Origin: Chloroflexota bacterium
GTDB taxonomy: Bacteria > Chloroflexota > Anaerolineae > 4572-78 > J111
DNA length: 7,312 nt
Direction: 5' to 3'
NCBI GenBank assembly: GCA_003694775.1
Contig: RFJV01000537.1
Coordinates: 1-7,312 of the forward strand
In this document: in pieces, positions 1-6,403 of the stretch
How positions within the stretch are numbered: position 1 is the stretch's first letter
How the letters are laid out: each line of letters opens with the position of its first letter
Position numbers and translations under genes: made by a program
Notes under the pieces: model-generated
Database searches by the model: none
What the model saw: only the letters and a program-made list of their open reading frames with translations
Told to the model about the DNA's origin: nothing

Positions 1-32
1 AACTCCCAAACTCTCCAGCTCACAAACTCACA
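1..32. repeat. Degenerate 8-base tandem repeat, four copies, open at left edge
   Basis: Reading from base 1 in blocks of eight gives AACTCCCA, AACTCTCC, AGCTCACA and AACTCACA. All four share A-R-C-T-C at the same phase (positions 1, 9, 17, 25). The periodicity stops at about base 33, where the sequence changes to AATGGGG. The array may continue to the left beyond the window, so its full length is unknown. It lies about 80 bases upstream of the sigma-factor start codon, and its strand and function are unknown. Confidence 0.6.
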
Positions 33-110
33 AATGGGGTGGCCGGATTCGTGCCGCCTCAGCTTTTTTGGCGGATATGACCAGCAGATGGCAGAAATAC
101 ACCGGCAATT

Positions 111-725
111 ATGACGTATAACGACAACAACAATCGGCCTGCACAACCCAATGAGCCTGACGAAGACGCCCTGGTAGAACGGGCCAAGCACGACCCCGAA
201 GCGTTTGGACAGCTTTACGAGCTGTACGTGGAACAGATTTACAACTACATCTACTACCGCGTGGGCAACCAGCACGATGCCGAAGACCTGACTGCCAAAG
301 TATTCTACCGTGCCCTGAACCACATCCCTCGCTACCACAACCGGGGACGCCCCTTTGCCGCCTGGCTGTACCGCATTGCCCACAACCTGGTCGCCAACTG
401 GCACCGGGACCACAGCCGGCGCACCATGGTAGACCTGGACAGCGTGTCCCTGCACAGCGACGAACGGGCCAATCCCCACCACGAGGCCGAGCGGACCAAC
501 GAACGGGAAATTCTGCTGGCCGCGATTAACAAACTGCCGGAGGAACGCCGCCGCCTCCTGTACCTGAAATTTGCCGACCGGCTGTCGAATGCAGAAATTG
601 GCAAGATTATGGGCCGCAGTGAGGGGGCAATAAAATCCCTTTACCACCGCACCCTGGTTTCCCTGCGCGAACTGCTGGCCGAACATGAAAACCTGGTCAA
701 AGAACTGGAGCAGATGGACGAATGA
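111..725 (+). CDS. ECF-type RNA polymerase sigma factor (sigma-70 family)
   Basis: This 204-residue protein should direct RNA polymerase core to a specific set of promoters. Sigma region 2 covers about residues 21-104. It includes the core-binding helix with the DAEDLTAKVF segment (56-65) and the PFAAWLYRIAHN segment (81-92) of region 2.3/2.4. Region 4 covers about 131-188, with KLPEERR (141-147) leading into a helix-turn-helix (about 157-182, NAEIGKIMGRSEGAIKS). There is no sigma region 1.1 or 3, and the length is normal for ECF factors. A polar N-terminal extension of about 20 residues (rich in N, P, D and E) precedes region 2. The ATG at 111 has no clear Shine-Dalgarno sequence, but no better in-frame start was found. 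Its stop overlaps the DegV start as ATGA, so the two are probably translationally coupled. The regulon is unknown. The family assignment is firm; the ECF subgroup is not determined. Confidence 0.93.
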   Translation: MTYNDNNNRPAQPNEPDEDALVERAKHDPEAFGQLYELYVEQIYNYIYYRVGNQHDAEDLTAKVFYRALNHIPRYHNRGRPFAAWLYRIAHNLVANWHRDHSRRTMVDLDSVSLHSDERANPHHEAERTNEREILLAAINKLPEERRRLLYLKFADRLSNAEIGKIMGRSEGAIKSLYHRTLVSLRELLAEHENLVKELEQMDE

Positions 726-1567
726 CCCTGAAAATCGTGGTCGATTCCACGTGCGACATGCCCGCGCCCTGGTTTGAGCAGTACGGAGTTGCGGTTGTCC
801 CGTTCAACATCCAGTTTGGAACCGATACCTACCGCGAAGGTGTTGATATTACCCCGCAGGAATTTTACCGGCGCATCCAGGCCGAGCAGGCCCTGCCCAC
901 TACCTCCCAGCCGTCGGTGGGCGATTATCTGGAAACGTACCGCCGATTGAGCCAGGACGGCAGTGAAATCCTTTCCCTCCACCTGTCCGGTAAGCTCAGC
1001 GGCTCGTGGCAGAGCGCCCACCTGGCGGCGACGCAACTATCCCGCCCGGTTGGGGTTTATGTAATTGACAGCCAGACCGGCTCGGTAGGGCAGGGGCTGA
1101 TGGTGCGCGAAGCGGCCCAACGCGCCCAGGCAGGAGAACCTGTGCCGGAGATTGTCCGCCACCTGGAGACCCGGCGAAGCGAGCTGAGGGTGTTCATTCT
1201 GCTCAAAGACCTGCGGTACGCCCGGATGAGCGGGCGGGTGGGAGTCATCAAGGAAACACTGGCCTCGCTGTTGAATGTCAAGCCGATTCTCGGTGTGGAA
1301 AACGGCAACCTCGTTCCGCTGGACCGGGTGCGGGGCTACCGCAAGGGTCTGGAGCGGATGGTTGCCCTGGCTGAACAGGCGGTTGGCGACCGCGCCGTGC
1401 ATATCGGTATGACCCACGCCCTGGCCCGCGCCGAAGCAGAAGACCTGCTCGCTCGCCTGCAAACCCGTCTCAACTGCCGGGATTCTTTTATCGTCGACAT
1501 GTCCATCTCGATGGCGGTTCACTTTGGGCCGGGAACTGTGGGCTTTGCCGCCTATCCGGCAGAATGA
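722..1567 (+). CDS. DegV family protein (probable fatty-acid-binding protein)
   Basis: This 281-residue protein is the normal length for DegV proteins, which bind a single fatty acid between two alpha/beta domains. In Firmicutes some of them (FakB) present fatty acid to the kinase FakA. Recognisable signatures are VVDSTCDMP (6-14), PTTSQPS (59-65), LHLSGKLSGS (86-95, the lipid-carboxylate region), VIDSQTG (114-120), the RMSGRVG stretch (168-174), KPIL (187-190) and the C-terminal HFGPGTVG (267-274). It begins at an ATG inside the sigma-factor stop (ATGA, 722-725). A GGAG lies 11 bases upstream within the sigma gene, so translational coupling is likely. No FakA-like kinase gene is visible in the window, so a role in exogenous fatty-acid phosphorylation cannot be claimed. 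Its position between a sigma factor and a FabH gene supports a lipid-linked role, by inference. Confidence 0.93.
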   Translation: MTLKIVVDSTCDMPAPWFEQYGVAVVPFNIQFGTDTYREGVDITPQEFYRRIQAEQALPTTSQPSVGDYLETYRRLSQDGSEILSLHLSGKLSGSWQSAHLAATQLSRPVGVYVIDSQTGSVGQGLMVREAAQRAQAGEPVPEIVRHLETRRSELRVFILLKDLRYARMSGRVGVIKETLASLLNVKPILGVENGNLVPLDRVRGYRKGLERMVALAEQAVGDRAVHIGMTHALARAEAEDLLARLQTRLNCRDSFIVDMSISMAVHFGPGTVGFAAYPAE

Positions 1568-1621
1568 TGCATTCGCACCGGGAAAAGTTTTATCACCACA
1601 CCGCAAACCTGCGCGTCAAAC

Positions 1622-1627
1622 AGAGGT
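1622..1627 (+). promoter_or_regulatory. Ribosome binding site that fixes the start at 1635
   Basis: AGAGGT lies seven bases before the ATG at 1635. This supports 1635 over an in-frame ATG at 1524 that would overlap the end of the DegV gene. Confidence 0.55.
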
Positions 1628-1634
1628 AACCTGT

Positions 1635-1988
1635 ATGAATCGCAAACGCATCAAAGAGCTGTTGGCCGACCACGCCGAACAGCTCATCCGGGAAAATCTG
1701 GATAATTCCGCCGGCAATGCCCTGCCCGGCGAAGAAGATGCCGAACTGTTTACCCTGATGGACGTGGCCGAAAAGGTCAAATCGGCCCTGACGCCGGTTG
1801 CCCCGCCTAAAGAATTTGAAACCGACCTGAAACAGCAGTTGGTCACCGCGGCGCACATCCGGCAGTTAGAAGGATACACCCCGCCCAATCCGGAACGGGA
1901 CCTGCTGATTGTGATGGGAGTCATTGCTTTCATTCTTTCGTTGATTGGAGTTCTGGTTGCCTGGCAGTTTCGGAGTCAGCACGCATAA
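1635..1988 (+). CDS. Small single-pass membrane protein, candidate anti-sigma partner
   Basis: I do not recognise a named family for this 117-residue protein. Residues 1-88 are polar and probably mostly helical and cytoplasmic. An acidic stretch (GEEDAEL, 32-38) and a proline-bounded segment PPKEFETDLKQQLV (57-70) stand out. Residues 89-110 (LLIVMGVIAFILSLIGVLVAW core) form one hydrophobic transmembrane helix, followed by a short tail, QFRSQHA. There is no cysteine, so it is not a zinc-binding (ZAS) anti-sigma factor. The arrangement of a cytoplasmic N-terminus, a Pro-rich linker with an FxxxLxxxL pattern and one C-terminal membrane helix resembles short anti-sigma-like proteins encoded near ECF sigma genes. 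The gene lies 67 bases after DegV and 23 bases before FabH, in an apparent operon with the sigma factor. The anti-sigma role is inference. It could instead be an unrelated membrane anchor. Confidence 0.82.
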   Translation: MNRKRIKELLADHAEQLIRENLDNSAGNALPGEEDAELFTLMDVAEKVKSALTPVAPPKEFETDLKQQLVTAAHIRQLEGYTPPNPERDLLIVMGVIAFILSLIGVLVAWQFRSQHA

Positions 1989-2001
1989 ATCATATCACGG
2001 T

Positions 2002-2006
2002 AGGAG
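2002..2006 (+). promoter_or_regulatory. Ribosome binding site before the triple ATG of fabH
   Basis: AGGAG is followed by three consecutive in-frame ATG codons at 2009, 2012 and 2015. The spacers are 2, 5 and 8 bases. The first is too close for efficient initiation, so 2012 or 2015 is the likely start. Confidence 0.6.
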
Positions 2007-2011
2007 AGATG

Positions 2012-3034
2012 ATGATGTCACCCCAATACAGCCAGATAACCGGCTGGGGAAAATACGCCCCGCCAAAAGTTCTGACCAACTACGACCTGGAAAAGATGGT
2101 AGATACCAGTCACGATTGGATTGTCCAGCGGACCGGGATTGAACAGCGGCACATTGCCGGCGAAGGTGAAACCACGGCCACCATGGCCGTTGCCGCGGCG
2201 CAGAAGGCGCTGGCAGTAGCCGGTCTTGAACCGGCAGACCTGGACCTGATTGTTGTTGGCACGTCTACCCCGGACTATTTTATGCCCGCGGTTTCCAGCC
2301 TGATTCAGGCCCGGCTGGGGGCCAACTGCCCGGCCTTTACCATCTCCACCGGCTGTACGGCCTTCGTTTACGGGCTGGTCACTGCGCACCAGTATATTGC
2401 CAGCGGCGCTTACCGGCATGTGCTGGTCATCGGCGCGGAGCTGGTCAGCCGGTTCATCGACTGGACCGACCGCAATACCTGTGTGCTTTTTGGCGATGGC
2501 GCAGGCGCGGTGGTGCTCAGCGCCTCGGATGAGCCGGGCGGCATTCTGGCTTTTGACCTCGGCTCAAACGGTGAAAACGGGATGGTACTGGCCGTGGAAG
2601 GCGGCGGGTCGGCCAATCCGTTCAGCCAGGAAGTGCTGGATAACAAGCAAATCTATATCCAGATGAACGGTCGGGAAGTGTTCAAGTTTGCCACCCGAAT
2701 TTTGCCCCAATCCACGCAAACGCTGGTGGAAAAGGCGGGGATGTCGGTTGATGATATCGACCTGCTGATTCCCCACCAGGCCAACGTGCGGATTATCGAG
2801 ATGGCCGTGCGCCGGCTGGAGATTGACCCGCAAAAGGTGTATGTCAACCTGCACAAGTACGGCAACACCTCGGCGGCCTCTATTCCGCTGGCCCTGGTTG
2901 AGGCGCTGGAAGAGGGGCGCATCAAAAAGAACGACCGGCTGGCGATGGTCAGTTTTGGCGCCGGTCTGACCTGGGCCAGCGCGCTTCTGCAATGGAACGG
3001 ACCAACGCCCAACGGTAACGGTCGGGTGCGGTAA
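2012..3034 (+). CDS. fabH: Beta-ketoacyl-ACP synthase III (FabH type)
   Basis: KAS III enzymes condense an acyl-CoA primer with malonyl-ACP to start fatty-acid synthesis in the cytoplasm. From the 2012 start the protein has 340 residues, close to the usual FabH size. The catalytic triad is present: Cys115 in STGCTAF, His255 in PHQAN and Asn285 in GNTSAAS. Further family signatures are WIVQRTGI (36-43), FGDGAGAVVL (160-169) and the C-terminal FGAGLTWAS (315-323). The residue before the nucleophile is Gly rather than the Ala of classical AACSGF, and Thr and Ala replace the Ser and Gly that follow it. Three tandem ATGs make the exact start ambiguous (2009, 2012 or 2015); the AGGAG at 2002-2006 favours the latter two. 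It is the last gene before a strong terminator. A FabH-like synthase for a specialised primer is possible, but ordinary FabH is most likely. Confidence 0.93.
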   Translation: MMSPQYSQITGWGKYAPPKVLTNYDLEKMVDTSHDWIVQRTGIEQRHIAGEGETTATMAVAAAQKALAVAGLEPADLDLIVVGTSTPDYFMPAVSSLIQARLGANCPAFTISTGCTAFVYGLVTAHQYIASGAYRHVLVIGAELVSRFIDWTDRNTCVLFGDGAGAVVLSASDEPGGILAFDLGSNGENGMVLAVEGGGSANPFSQEVLDNKQIYIQMNGREVFKFATRILPQSTQTLVEKAGMSVDDIDLLIPHQANVRIIEMAVRRLEIDPQKVYVNLHKYGNTSAASIPLALVEALEEGRIKKNDRLAMVSFGAGLTWASALLQWNGPTPNGNGRVR

Positions 3035-3062
3035 CTGCCGGTCTGGAAAATTGCTGGTACTC

Positions 3063-3091
3063 CGGGGCGGGACATCCCGCCCCGTTTTTTT
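3063..3091 (+). terminator. Intrinsic terminator after fabH
   Basis: A perfect 9-bp GC-rich stem (CGGGGCGGG at 3063-3071 with CCCGCCCCG at 3076-3084) has a four-base ACAT loop. It is followed directly by seven T residues (3085-3091). It begins 28 bases after the fabH stop and should end the sigma-degV-membrane protein-fabH transcript. It also separates that transcript from the transporter gene. Confidence 0.92.
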
Positions 3092-3169
3092 AACATTTTG
3101 GCTTTGGGTCTATCTGGCCCGGTACAGCCAGCCCCAGTCACCATTCTGGCTGGCAGAAAGAGACCACCG

Positions 3170-4495
3170 ATGACTCGGAAGAACCCGGAAGCAGTTGTCC
3201 GGAGCTACCTGATAATTGCCGGCTTGTACACGCTATCTACCTCAATCATCTGGGGGGTCAATACACTCTTTTTGCTGGATGCCGGACTGGACATTATGGG
3301 GGTGTTTATTGCCAATGGCGTTTTTACCGGCAGTATGGCCCTCTTTGAAATCCCCACCGGTGTTCTTGCCGACACGCGAGGGCGGCGCGTGTCCTTTCTT
3401 TTGAGTGTCTCCATCCTGTTCCTGGGGACCCTGGGCTACGTGGCCGCGGCGGCGATGGGCGGCGGTTTACTGCTTTTCAGCCTGATGTCCGTGGTGTTGG
3501 GCCTGGGATATACTTTTTATTCCGGTGCAGTTGAAGCCTGGCTGGTAGATGCCCTGAAAGCAACCGGATTTTCCGGCCAGCTGGACCAGGTTTTTGCCCG
3601 CGGGTCCATCGTCAGCGGCGGCGCAATGCTGATTGGCTCGATTGGAGGAGGCATTCTGGGTAGTTTTAGCCTGTCGGTGCCGTTTCTGGCGCGGGCGATT
3701 CTGCTGGCGCTGGTTTTCGGGGTAGCCTTTTTTACTATGCACGACCTGGGATTTACATCGCGTCAGGCAGTCTGGCGCGCCATCCCCAGCGAGATGAAAA
3801 GGATTGCCGGCGACAGTATTACCTACGGCTGGCAGAAAACACCGGTGCGTCTGCTCATTATCGCCGCCCTGGTCCAGTCGATTTTTATGGCCTGGGGATT
3901 TTACGCCTGGCAACCCTACTTTCTGGATTTGCTGGGGCAAGATTTAACCTGGGTAGCGGGCGTGATTGCGGCCCTGATTGCCCTGGCAACCATTGCCGGC
4001 AATTCGGTGGTGGAATGGGTCACCCGATTCTGCGGAAAACGGACCACCCTCCTGCTCTTGGCCGCCGGAATACAGGCCATTGCTCTCGTCGGTGTTGGCC
4101 TATCCGGCTCATTCTGGCTGGCGGTCGCGCTCTATCTGGTGGTGATGGCAACAATGGGAGTCTGGGGGCCGGTACGGCAGGCATACATCCACCAGAATGT
4201 CCCCTCGGAACAGCGCGCCTCGGTCATTTCGTTTGACTCGCTGGTGTCCAGCGGCGGCAGTATGTTCGGGCAAATTGGCCTGGGCCGGCTGGCACAAACC
4301 CAATCCATTGCCGCTGGGTACGTTGTCGGTGGCTTCACCTCTTTGCTGGTTCTGCCGGTTATCTTCATCCTCCGCCGGCTGAATGAGCCGGCAGACATCA
4401 TTGTCGGCAGGGCGGGTAAACAAGGAGCGTGCGCGGCTCAGGGCCTCCCCGCCATTTCCGCGGTAGACGCCACCCCACCGCCGGTAGAAGCCTGA
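3170..4495 (+). CDS. Major facilitator superfamily (MFS) transporter, probable drug/proton antiporter type
   Basis: This 441-residue integral membrane protein has about twelve hydrophobic helices: roughly 13-35, 43-63, 74-94, 98-118, 147-167, 170-188, 226-248, 258-282, 291-311, 313-335, 357-377 and 382-401. The MFS motif A lies between helices 2 and 3 as GVLADTRGRR (64-73), with the conserved Asp68 and the basic run. A longer cytoplasmic loop (190-225) divides the two six-helix halves. SGAVEAWLVD (118-127) follows helix 4. A non-hydrophobic tail of about 37 residues ends in a proline-rich stretch. The ATG at 3170 has a weak GAG seven bases upstream. A TTG at 3098 in the same frame would add 24 residues without a membrane helix and starts beside the fabH terminator, so it was not used. 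The substrate cannot be told from sequence; drug efflux is the commonest annotation for such proteins. Confidence 0.88.
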   Translation: MTRKNPEAVVRSYLIIAGLYTLSTSIIWGVNTLFLLDAGLDIMGVFIANGVFTGSMALFEIPTGVLADTRGRRVSFLLSVSILFLGTLGYVAAAAMGGGLLLFSLMSVVLGLGYTFYSGAVEAWLVDALKATGFSGQLDQVFARGSIVSGGAMLIGSIGGGILGSFSLSVPFLARAILLALVFGVAFFTMHDLGFTSRQAVWRAIPSEMKRIAGDSITYGWQKTPVRLLIIAALVQSIFMAWGFYAWQPYFLDLLGQDLTWVAGVIAALIALATIAGNSVVEWVTRFCGKRTTLLLLAAGIQAIALVGVGLSGSFWLAVALYLVVMATMGVWGPVRQAYIHQNVPSEQRASVISFDSLVSSGGSMFGQIGLGRLAQTQSIAAGYVVGGFTSLLVLPVIFILRRLNEPADIIVGRAGKQGACAAQGLPAISAVDATPPPVEA

Positions 4496-4519
4496 ATCCA
4501 CCGCAAAGCTCACCCCAAC

Positions 4520-4548
4520 TTGACCTTTCTCTGGCCGCGGGCTACAGT
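4520..4548 (+). promoter_or_regulatory. Candidate sigma-70-type promoter upstream of the CotH-family gene
   Basis: TTGACC (4520-4525, five of six matches to the -35 consensus) is followed after 17 bases by TACAGT (4543-4548, four of six to the -10 consensus). The -10 overlaps the first of two GGCTACA direct repeats. It would give a leader of about 165 bases. This is pattern matching only. Confidence 0.35.
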
Positions 4549-4590
4549 ATCAGGCTACACCTGATTTTCACCAACACCTATCGCCCCGGC

Positions 4591-4611
4591 AAACGCCCCG
4601 GCGGGTCGTTT
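4591..4611 (+). terminator. Possible weak terminator hairpin downstream of the MFS gene
   Basis: AAACG (4591-4595) pairs with CGTTT (4607-4611), and CCC (4597-4599) pairs with GGG (4603-4605). There is one internal C/T mismatch and a three-base GGC loop. The T tract is short (TTT then AATCC). It lies about 95 bases after the transporter stop. It could be a weak terminator or part of a leader structure of the next gene. Confidence 0.3.
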
Positions 4612-4643
4612 AATCCAGATACCGGACCACACTCTTTTTCCCA

Positions 4644-4673
4644 TTGTAACAACCGTATAGCTGGTTTGATATT
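4644..4673 (+). promoter_or_regulatory. Second candidate promoter for the CotH-family gene
   Basis: TTGTAA (4644-4649) and GATATT (4668-4673) each match four of six consensus bases, with an 18-base spacer, in the most AT-rich part of the gap. The predicted leader would be about 40 bases. The -35 falls inside a short palindrome, TTGT-A-ACAA (4644-4652). Confidence 0.3.
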
Positions 4674-4719
4674 GATAGTGCGCGCCAGTCGATAAATATA
4701 GTTCAGATTGGGGGGGATT

Positions 4720-6387
4720 ATGGGTGACCTGCGTAGATTGGGCCGTTTTGTTCGCGCTTTTTGGCGAGCGACTATCATTTTTCTGCTGACCTTCAGCGGC
4801 GGGGGGCTGTTTACGGCATTGGAGACTGCCCCCGCCTATGCCCAGAACACGTCCGAAACGATTGTTTTTTCGCGTAACTCCACGGTTACCCGCCAGCCGT
4901 TCCAGCTCACGATGACCAGCCGGGCAGGCGGAACCATCTTCTACACCACAAACGGCGCCCTTCCGAACCCTGCCGCAACCCCGTATTCCGGCCCGCTGAC
5001 CATCGCCGAAAATACCGTCATCCGGGCACAGGTATTTGACCAGGACGGCAACCCCGTCGGCAACCCGTACAACCGCACCTACATTATTGCCGACTACGAC
5101 CAGACTATCCCGGTAATGTCCATTGTAACCGATTGGGCCTACCTGGATGAACTGCACACCCACGCCGACCAGCGCGGCAGGGAGTGGGAACGCCCCATCA
5201 CCGTTGAGTATATCGCGCCCGGCGGGGAGTCTCAATTCAATGTAAACGCCGGCATCCGGATTCACGGCCACTTTTCGCGGCTGTTCAGCCCCAAGAAATC
5301 GTTCCGTCTTTACTTCCGGAAGAGCTACGGCGGCCCCGGCAGGCTGGACTACCCCCTCTTTGAGGATACCGACGTCCACAAGTTCGACAAGCTGGTTTTG
5401 CGCGCCGGATTCAACGATACGTTTGTGGCCCAGAGCATCCCCGGCCTGTCGAACGACCACTACCTGCAGGCCAAGTATATCAGCGACCAGGTCGCCCGCA
5501 ACCTCCACGGTAATATGGGCCAGCCGATTGCCCACGGCTCCTGGGTACTGCTGTATCTCAATGGGCAGTTCTGGGGCCTTTACAACCTGACGGAGCGCAT
5601 CGACGACGAGTTCATGCAGTCCTATTCCGATAAGGACTCCCAATGGGACATCATTTCAAAAGATTCCGGCTGGGATAAAGATGGTCACTGGTACAACAAG
5701 GAAGTGGTCAACGATGGCAACTACGGTGGCTGGCTGGATAACCAGAACTGGGTGGGCAGTGCCGATTTTACCAATCCCGGTAATATTGGGGAGCTGGAGT
5801 GGCGGGTCGATGTTGAAAACGTGTTTTCCTACATGTTTCTGCAAGCCTACATTCAGCACGCCAGAGGCTGGCCCGGCAACAACTGGATTGTTTACCAGCG
5901 GGTCGACCCAGGGGCAGATATTGAAGGCAACGAAAGAAAATGGCGCATGATGGTCTGGGACGCGGAAAACTCTTTTGGCGGCGGTGTGCACGGCAAAATG
6001 GATGTCAACGTTGTGGAAAAGGTGTACAGCCCACACGACAGCATTACCCGCATCCTGGAAAAACCGTTCATCGGCTTCTGCGGCTTTAAACACCGCTTTG
6101 TAGACCGCGCCCGCGAGTACCTGGGCGTGGAAAACAAGTTCGGCAAGCCGGAAAGCGAGATTGGACAGCTTTCCAAGGAGCGGGTCAGGGCAGAAATTCT
6201 CAAACAGGCCGCCATCGTCAGGCCGTTTATCGGGATGGAGACCGCCCGCTGGACGCCCGACCTGCCCGGCGTGGAGATGTGGGAGAAAAACATTGCCGAC
6301 ATGCTGACCTTTGTGGAGGTGCGCGAGGAGGTCATTCTGCACCATCTGGACATTTTACGCTACCAGACGTTTACCGAATGCAAGTAG
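4720..6387 (+). CDS. Secreted CotH kinase family protein with chitobiase-C-like domain
   Basis: The 555-residue protein starts at the ATG at 4720, preceded by a run of seven G. A TTG 12 bases upstream overlaps that run and is less likely. Residues 1-41 form a signal peptide: basic N-region, hydrophobic core about 17-34, cleavage probably after AYA (39-41). Residues about 47-123 look like the chitobiase/beta-hexosaminidase C-terminal fold (CHB_HEX_C), with IFYTTNGALPNP (73-84), YSGPLTI (89-95) and TVIRAQVF (99-106). The CotH domain follows from about 130 to 470. Its marks are MSIVTDWAYL (133-142), IRIHGHFSR (179-187), PKKSFRLYFR (191-200), LVLRAGFND (225-233), LYLNGQFWGLYNLTERID (278-295), WDIIS (309-313) and MVWDAENSFGG (411-421). 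CotH proteins have a degenerate protein-kinase-like fold; Bacillus CotH phosphorylates spore-coat proteins. Here the protein is exported and the organism type is not obviously spore-forming, so the substrate is unknown. It appears monocistronic. Confidence 0.88.
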   Translation: MGDLRRLGRFVRAFWRATIIFLLTFSGGGLFTALETAPAYAQNTSETIVFSRNSTVTRQPFQLTMTSRAGGTIFYTTNGALPNPAATPYSGPLTIAENTVIRAQVFDQDGNPVGNPYNRTYIIADYDQTIPVMSIVTDWAYLDELHTHADQRGREWERPITVEYIAPGGESQFNVNAGIRIHGHFSRLFSPKKSFRLYFRKSYGGPGRLDYPLFEDTDVHKFDKLVLRAGFNDTFVAQSIPGLSNDHYLQAKYISDQVARNLHGNMGQPIAHGSWVLLYLNGQFWGLYNLTERIDDEFMQSYSDKDSQWDIISKDSGWDKDGHWYNKEVVNDGNYGGWLDNQNWVGSADFTNPGNIGELEWRVDVENVFSYMFLQAYIQHARGWPGNNWIVYQRVDPGADIEGNERKWRMMVWDAENSFGGGVHGKMDVNVVEKVYSPHDSITRILEKPFIGFCGFKHRFVDRAREYLGVENKFGKPESEIGQLSKERVRAEILKQAAIVRPFIGMETARWTPDLPGVEMWEKNIADMLTFVEVREEVILHHLDILRYQTFTECK

Positions 6388-6403
6388 CCGGATAGCGATG
6401 GCA

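Larger units (their letters stand above)
4496..4719. other. Intergenic region with candidate control elements
   Basis: No convincing gene is seen in these 224 bases. The region holds two promoter-like pairs (4520-4548 and 4644-4673) and a direct repeat of GGCTACA at 4540 and 4553, 13 bases apart. It also holds a direct repeat of CGCCCCGGC at 4582 and 4594, 12 bases apart, and a small hairpin at 4591-4611. The second half is visibly richer in A and T than the flanking genes, as expected for a promoter region of the downstream CotH-family gene. Confidence 0.6.

Noticed and set aside
54..74. CCGCC/GGCGG hairpin with a T run upstream of the sigma gene
   Set aside because: The stem has only five pairs and the T run is inside the loop, not after the stem, so it does not look like an intrinsic terminator.
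1524..1634. Longer start for the small membrane protein, overlapping the DegV gene
   Set aside because: The added residues overlap the conserved DegV C-terminus, and the ATG at 1635 has its own AGAGGT ribosome binding site at good spacing.
3098..3169. TTG start adding 24 residues to the MFS transporter
   Set aside because: It begins seven bases after the terminator T run, has no ribosome binding site, and the added residues carry no membrane helix or conserved motif.
4708..4719. TTG start adding four residues to the CotH-family protein
   Set aside because: The run of G that would serve as ribosome binding site lies inside this extension; the ATG at 4720 keeps a normal signal peptide.
4555..5643. 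Minus-strand open frame of 362 codons
   Set aside because: It lies opposite the well-recognised secreted CotH-family gene, has no recognisable domain, and is explained by the codon bias of the real gene.
5656..6345. Minus-strand open frame of 229 codons
   Set aside because: It is antisense to the CotH domain, its composition (rich in H, V and F) fits a shadow frame, and no family signature is seen.
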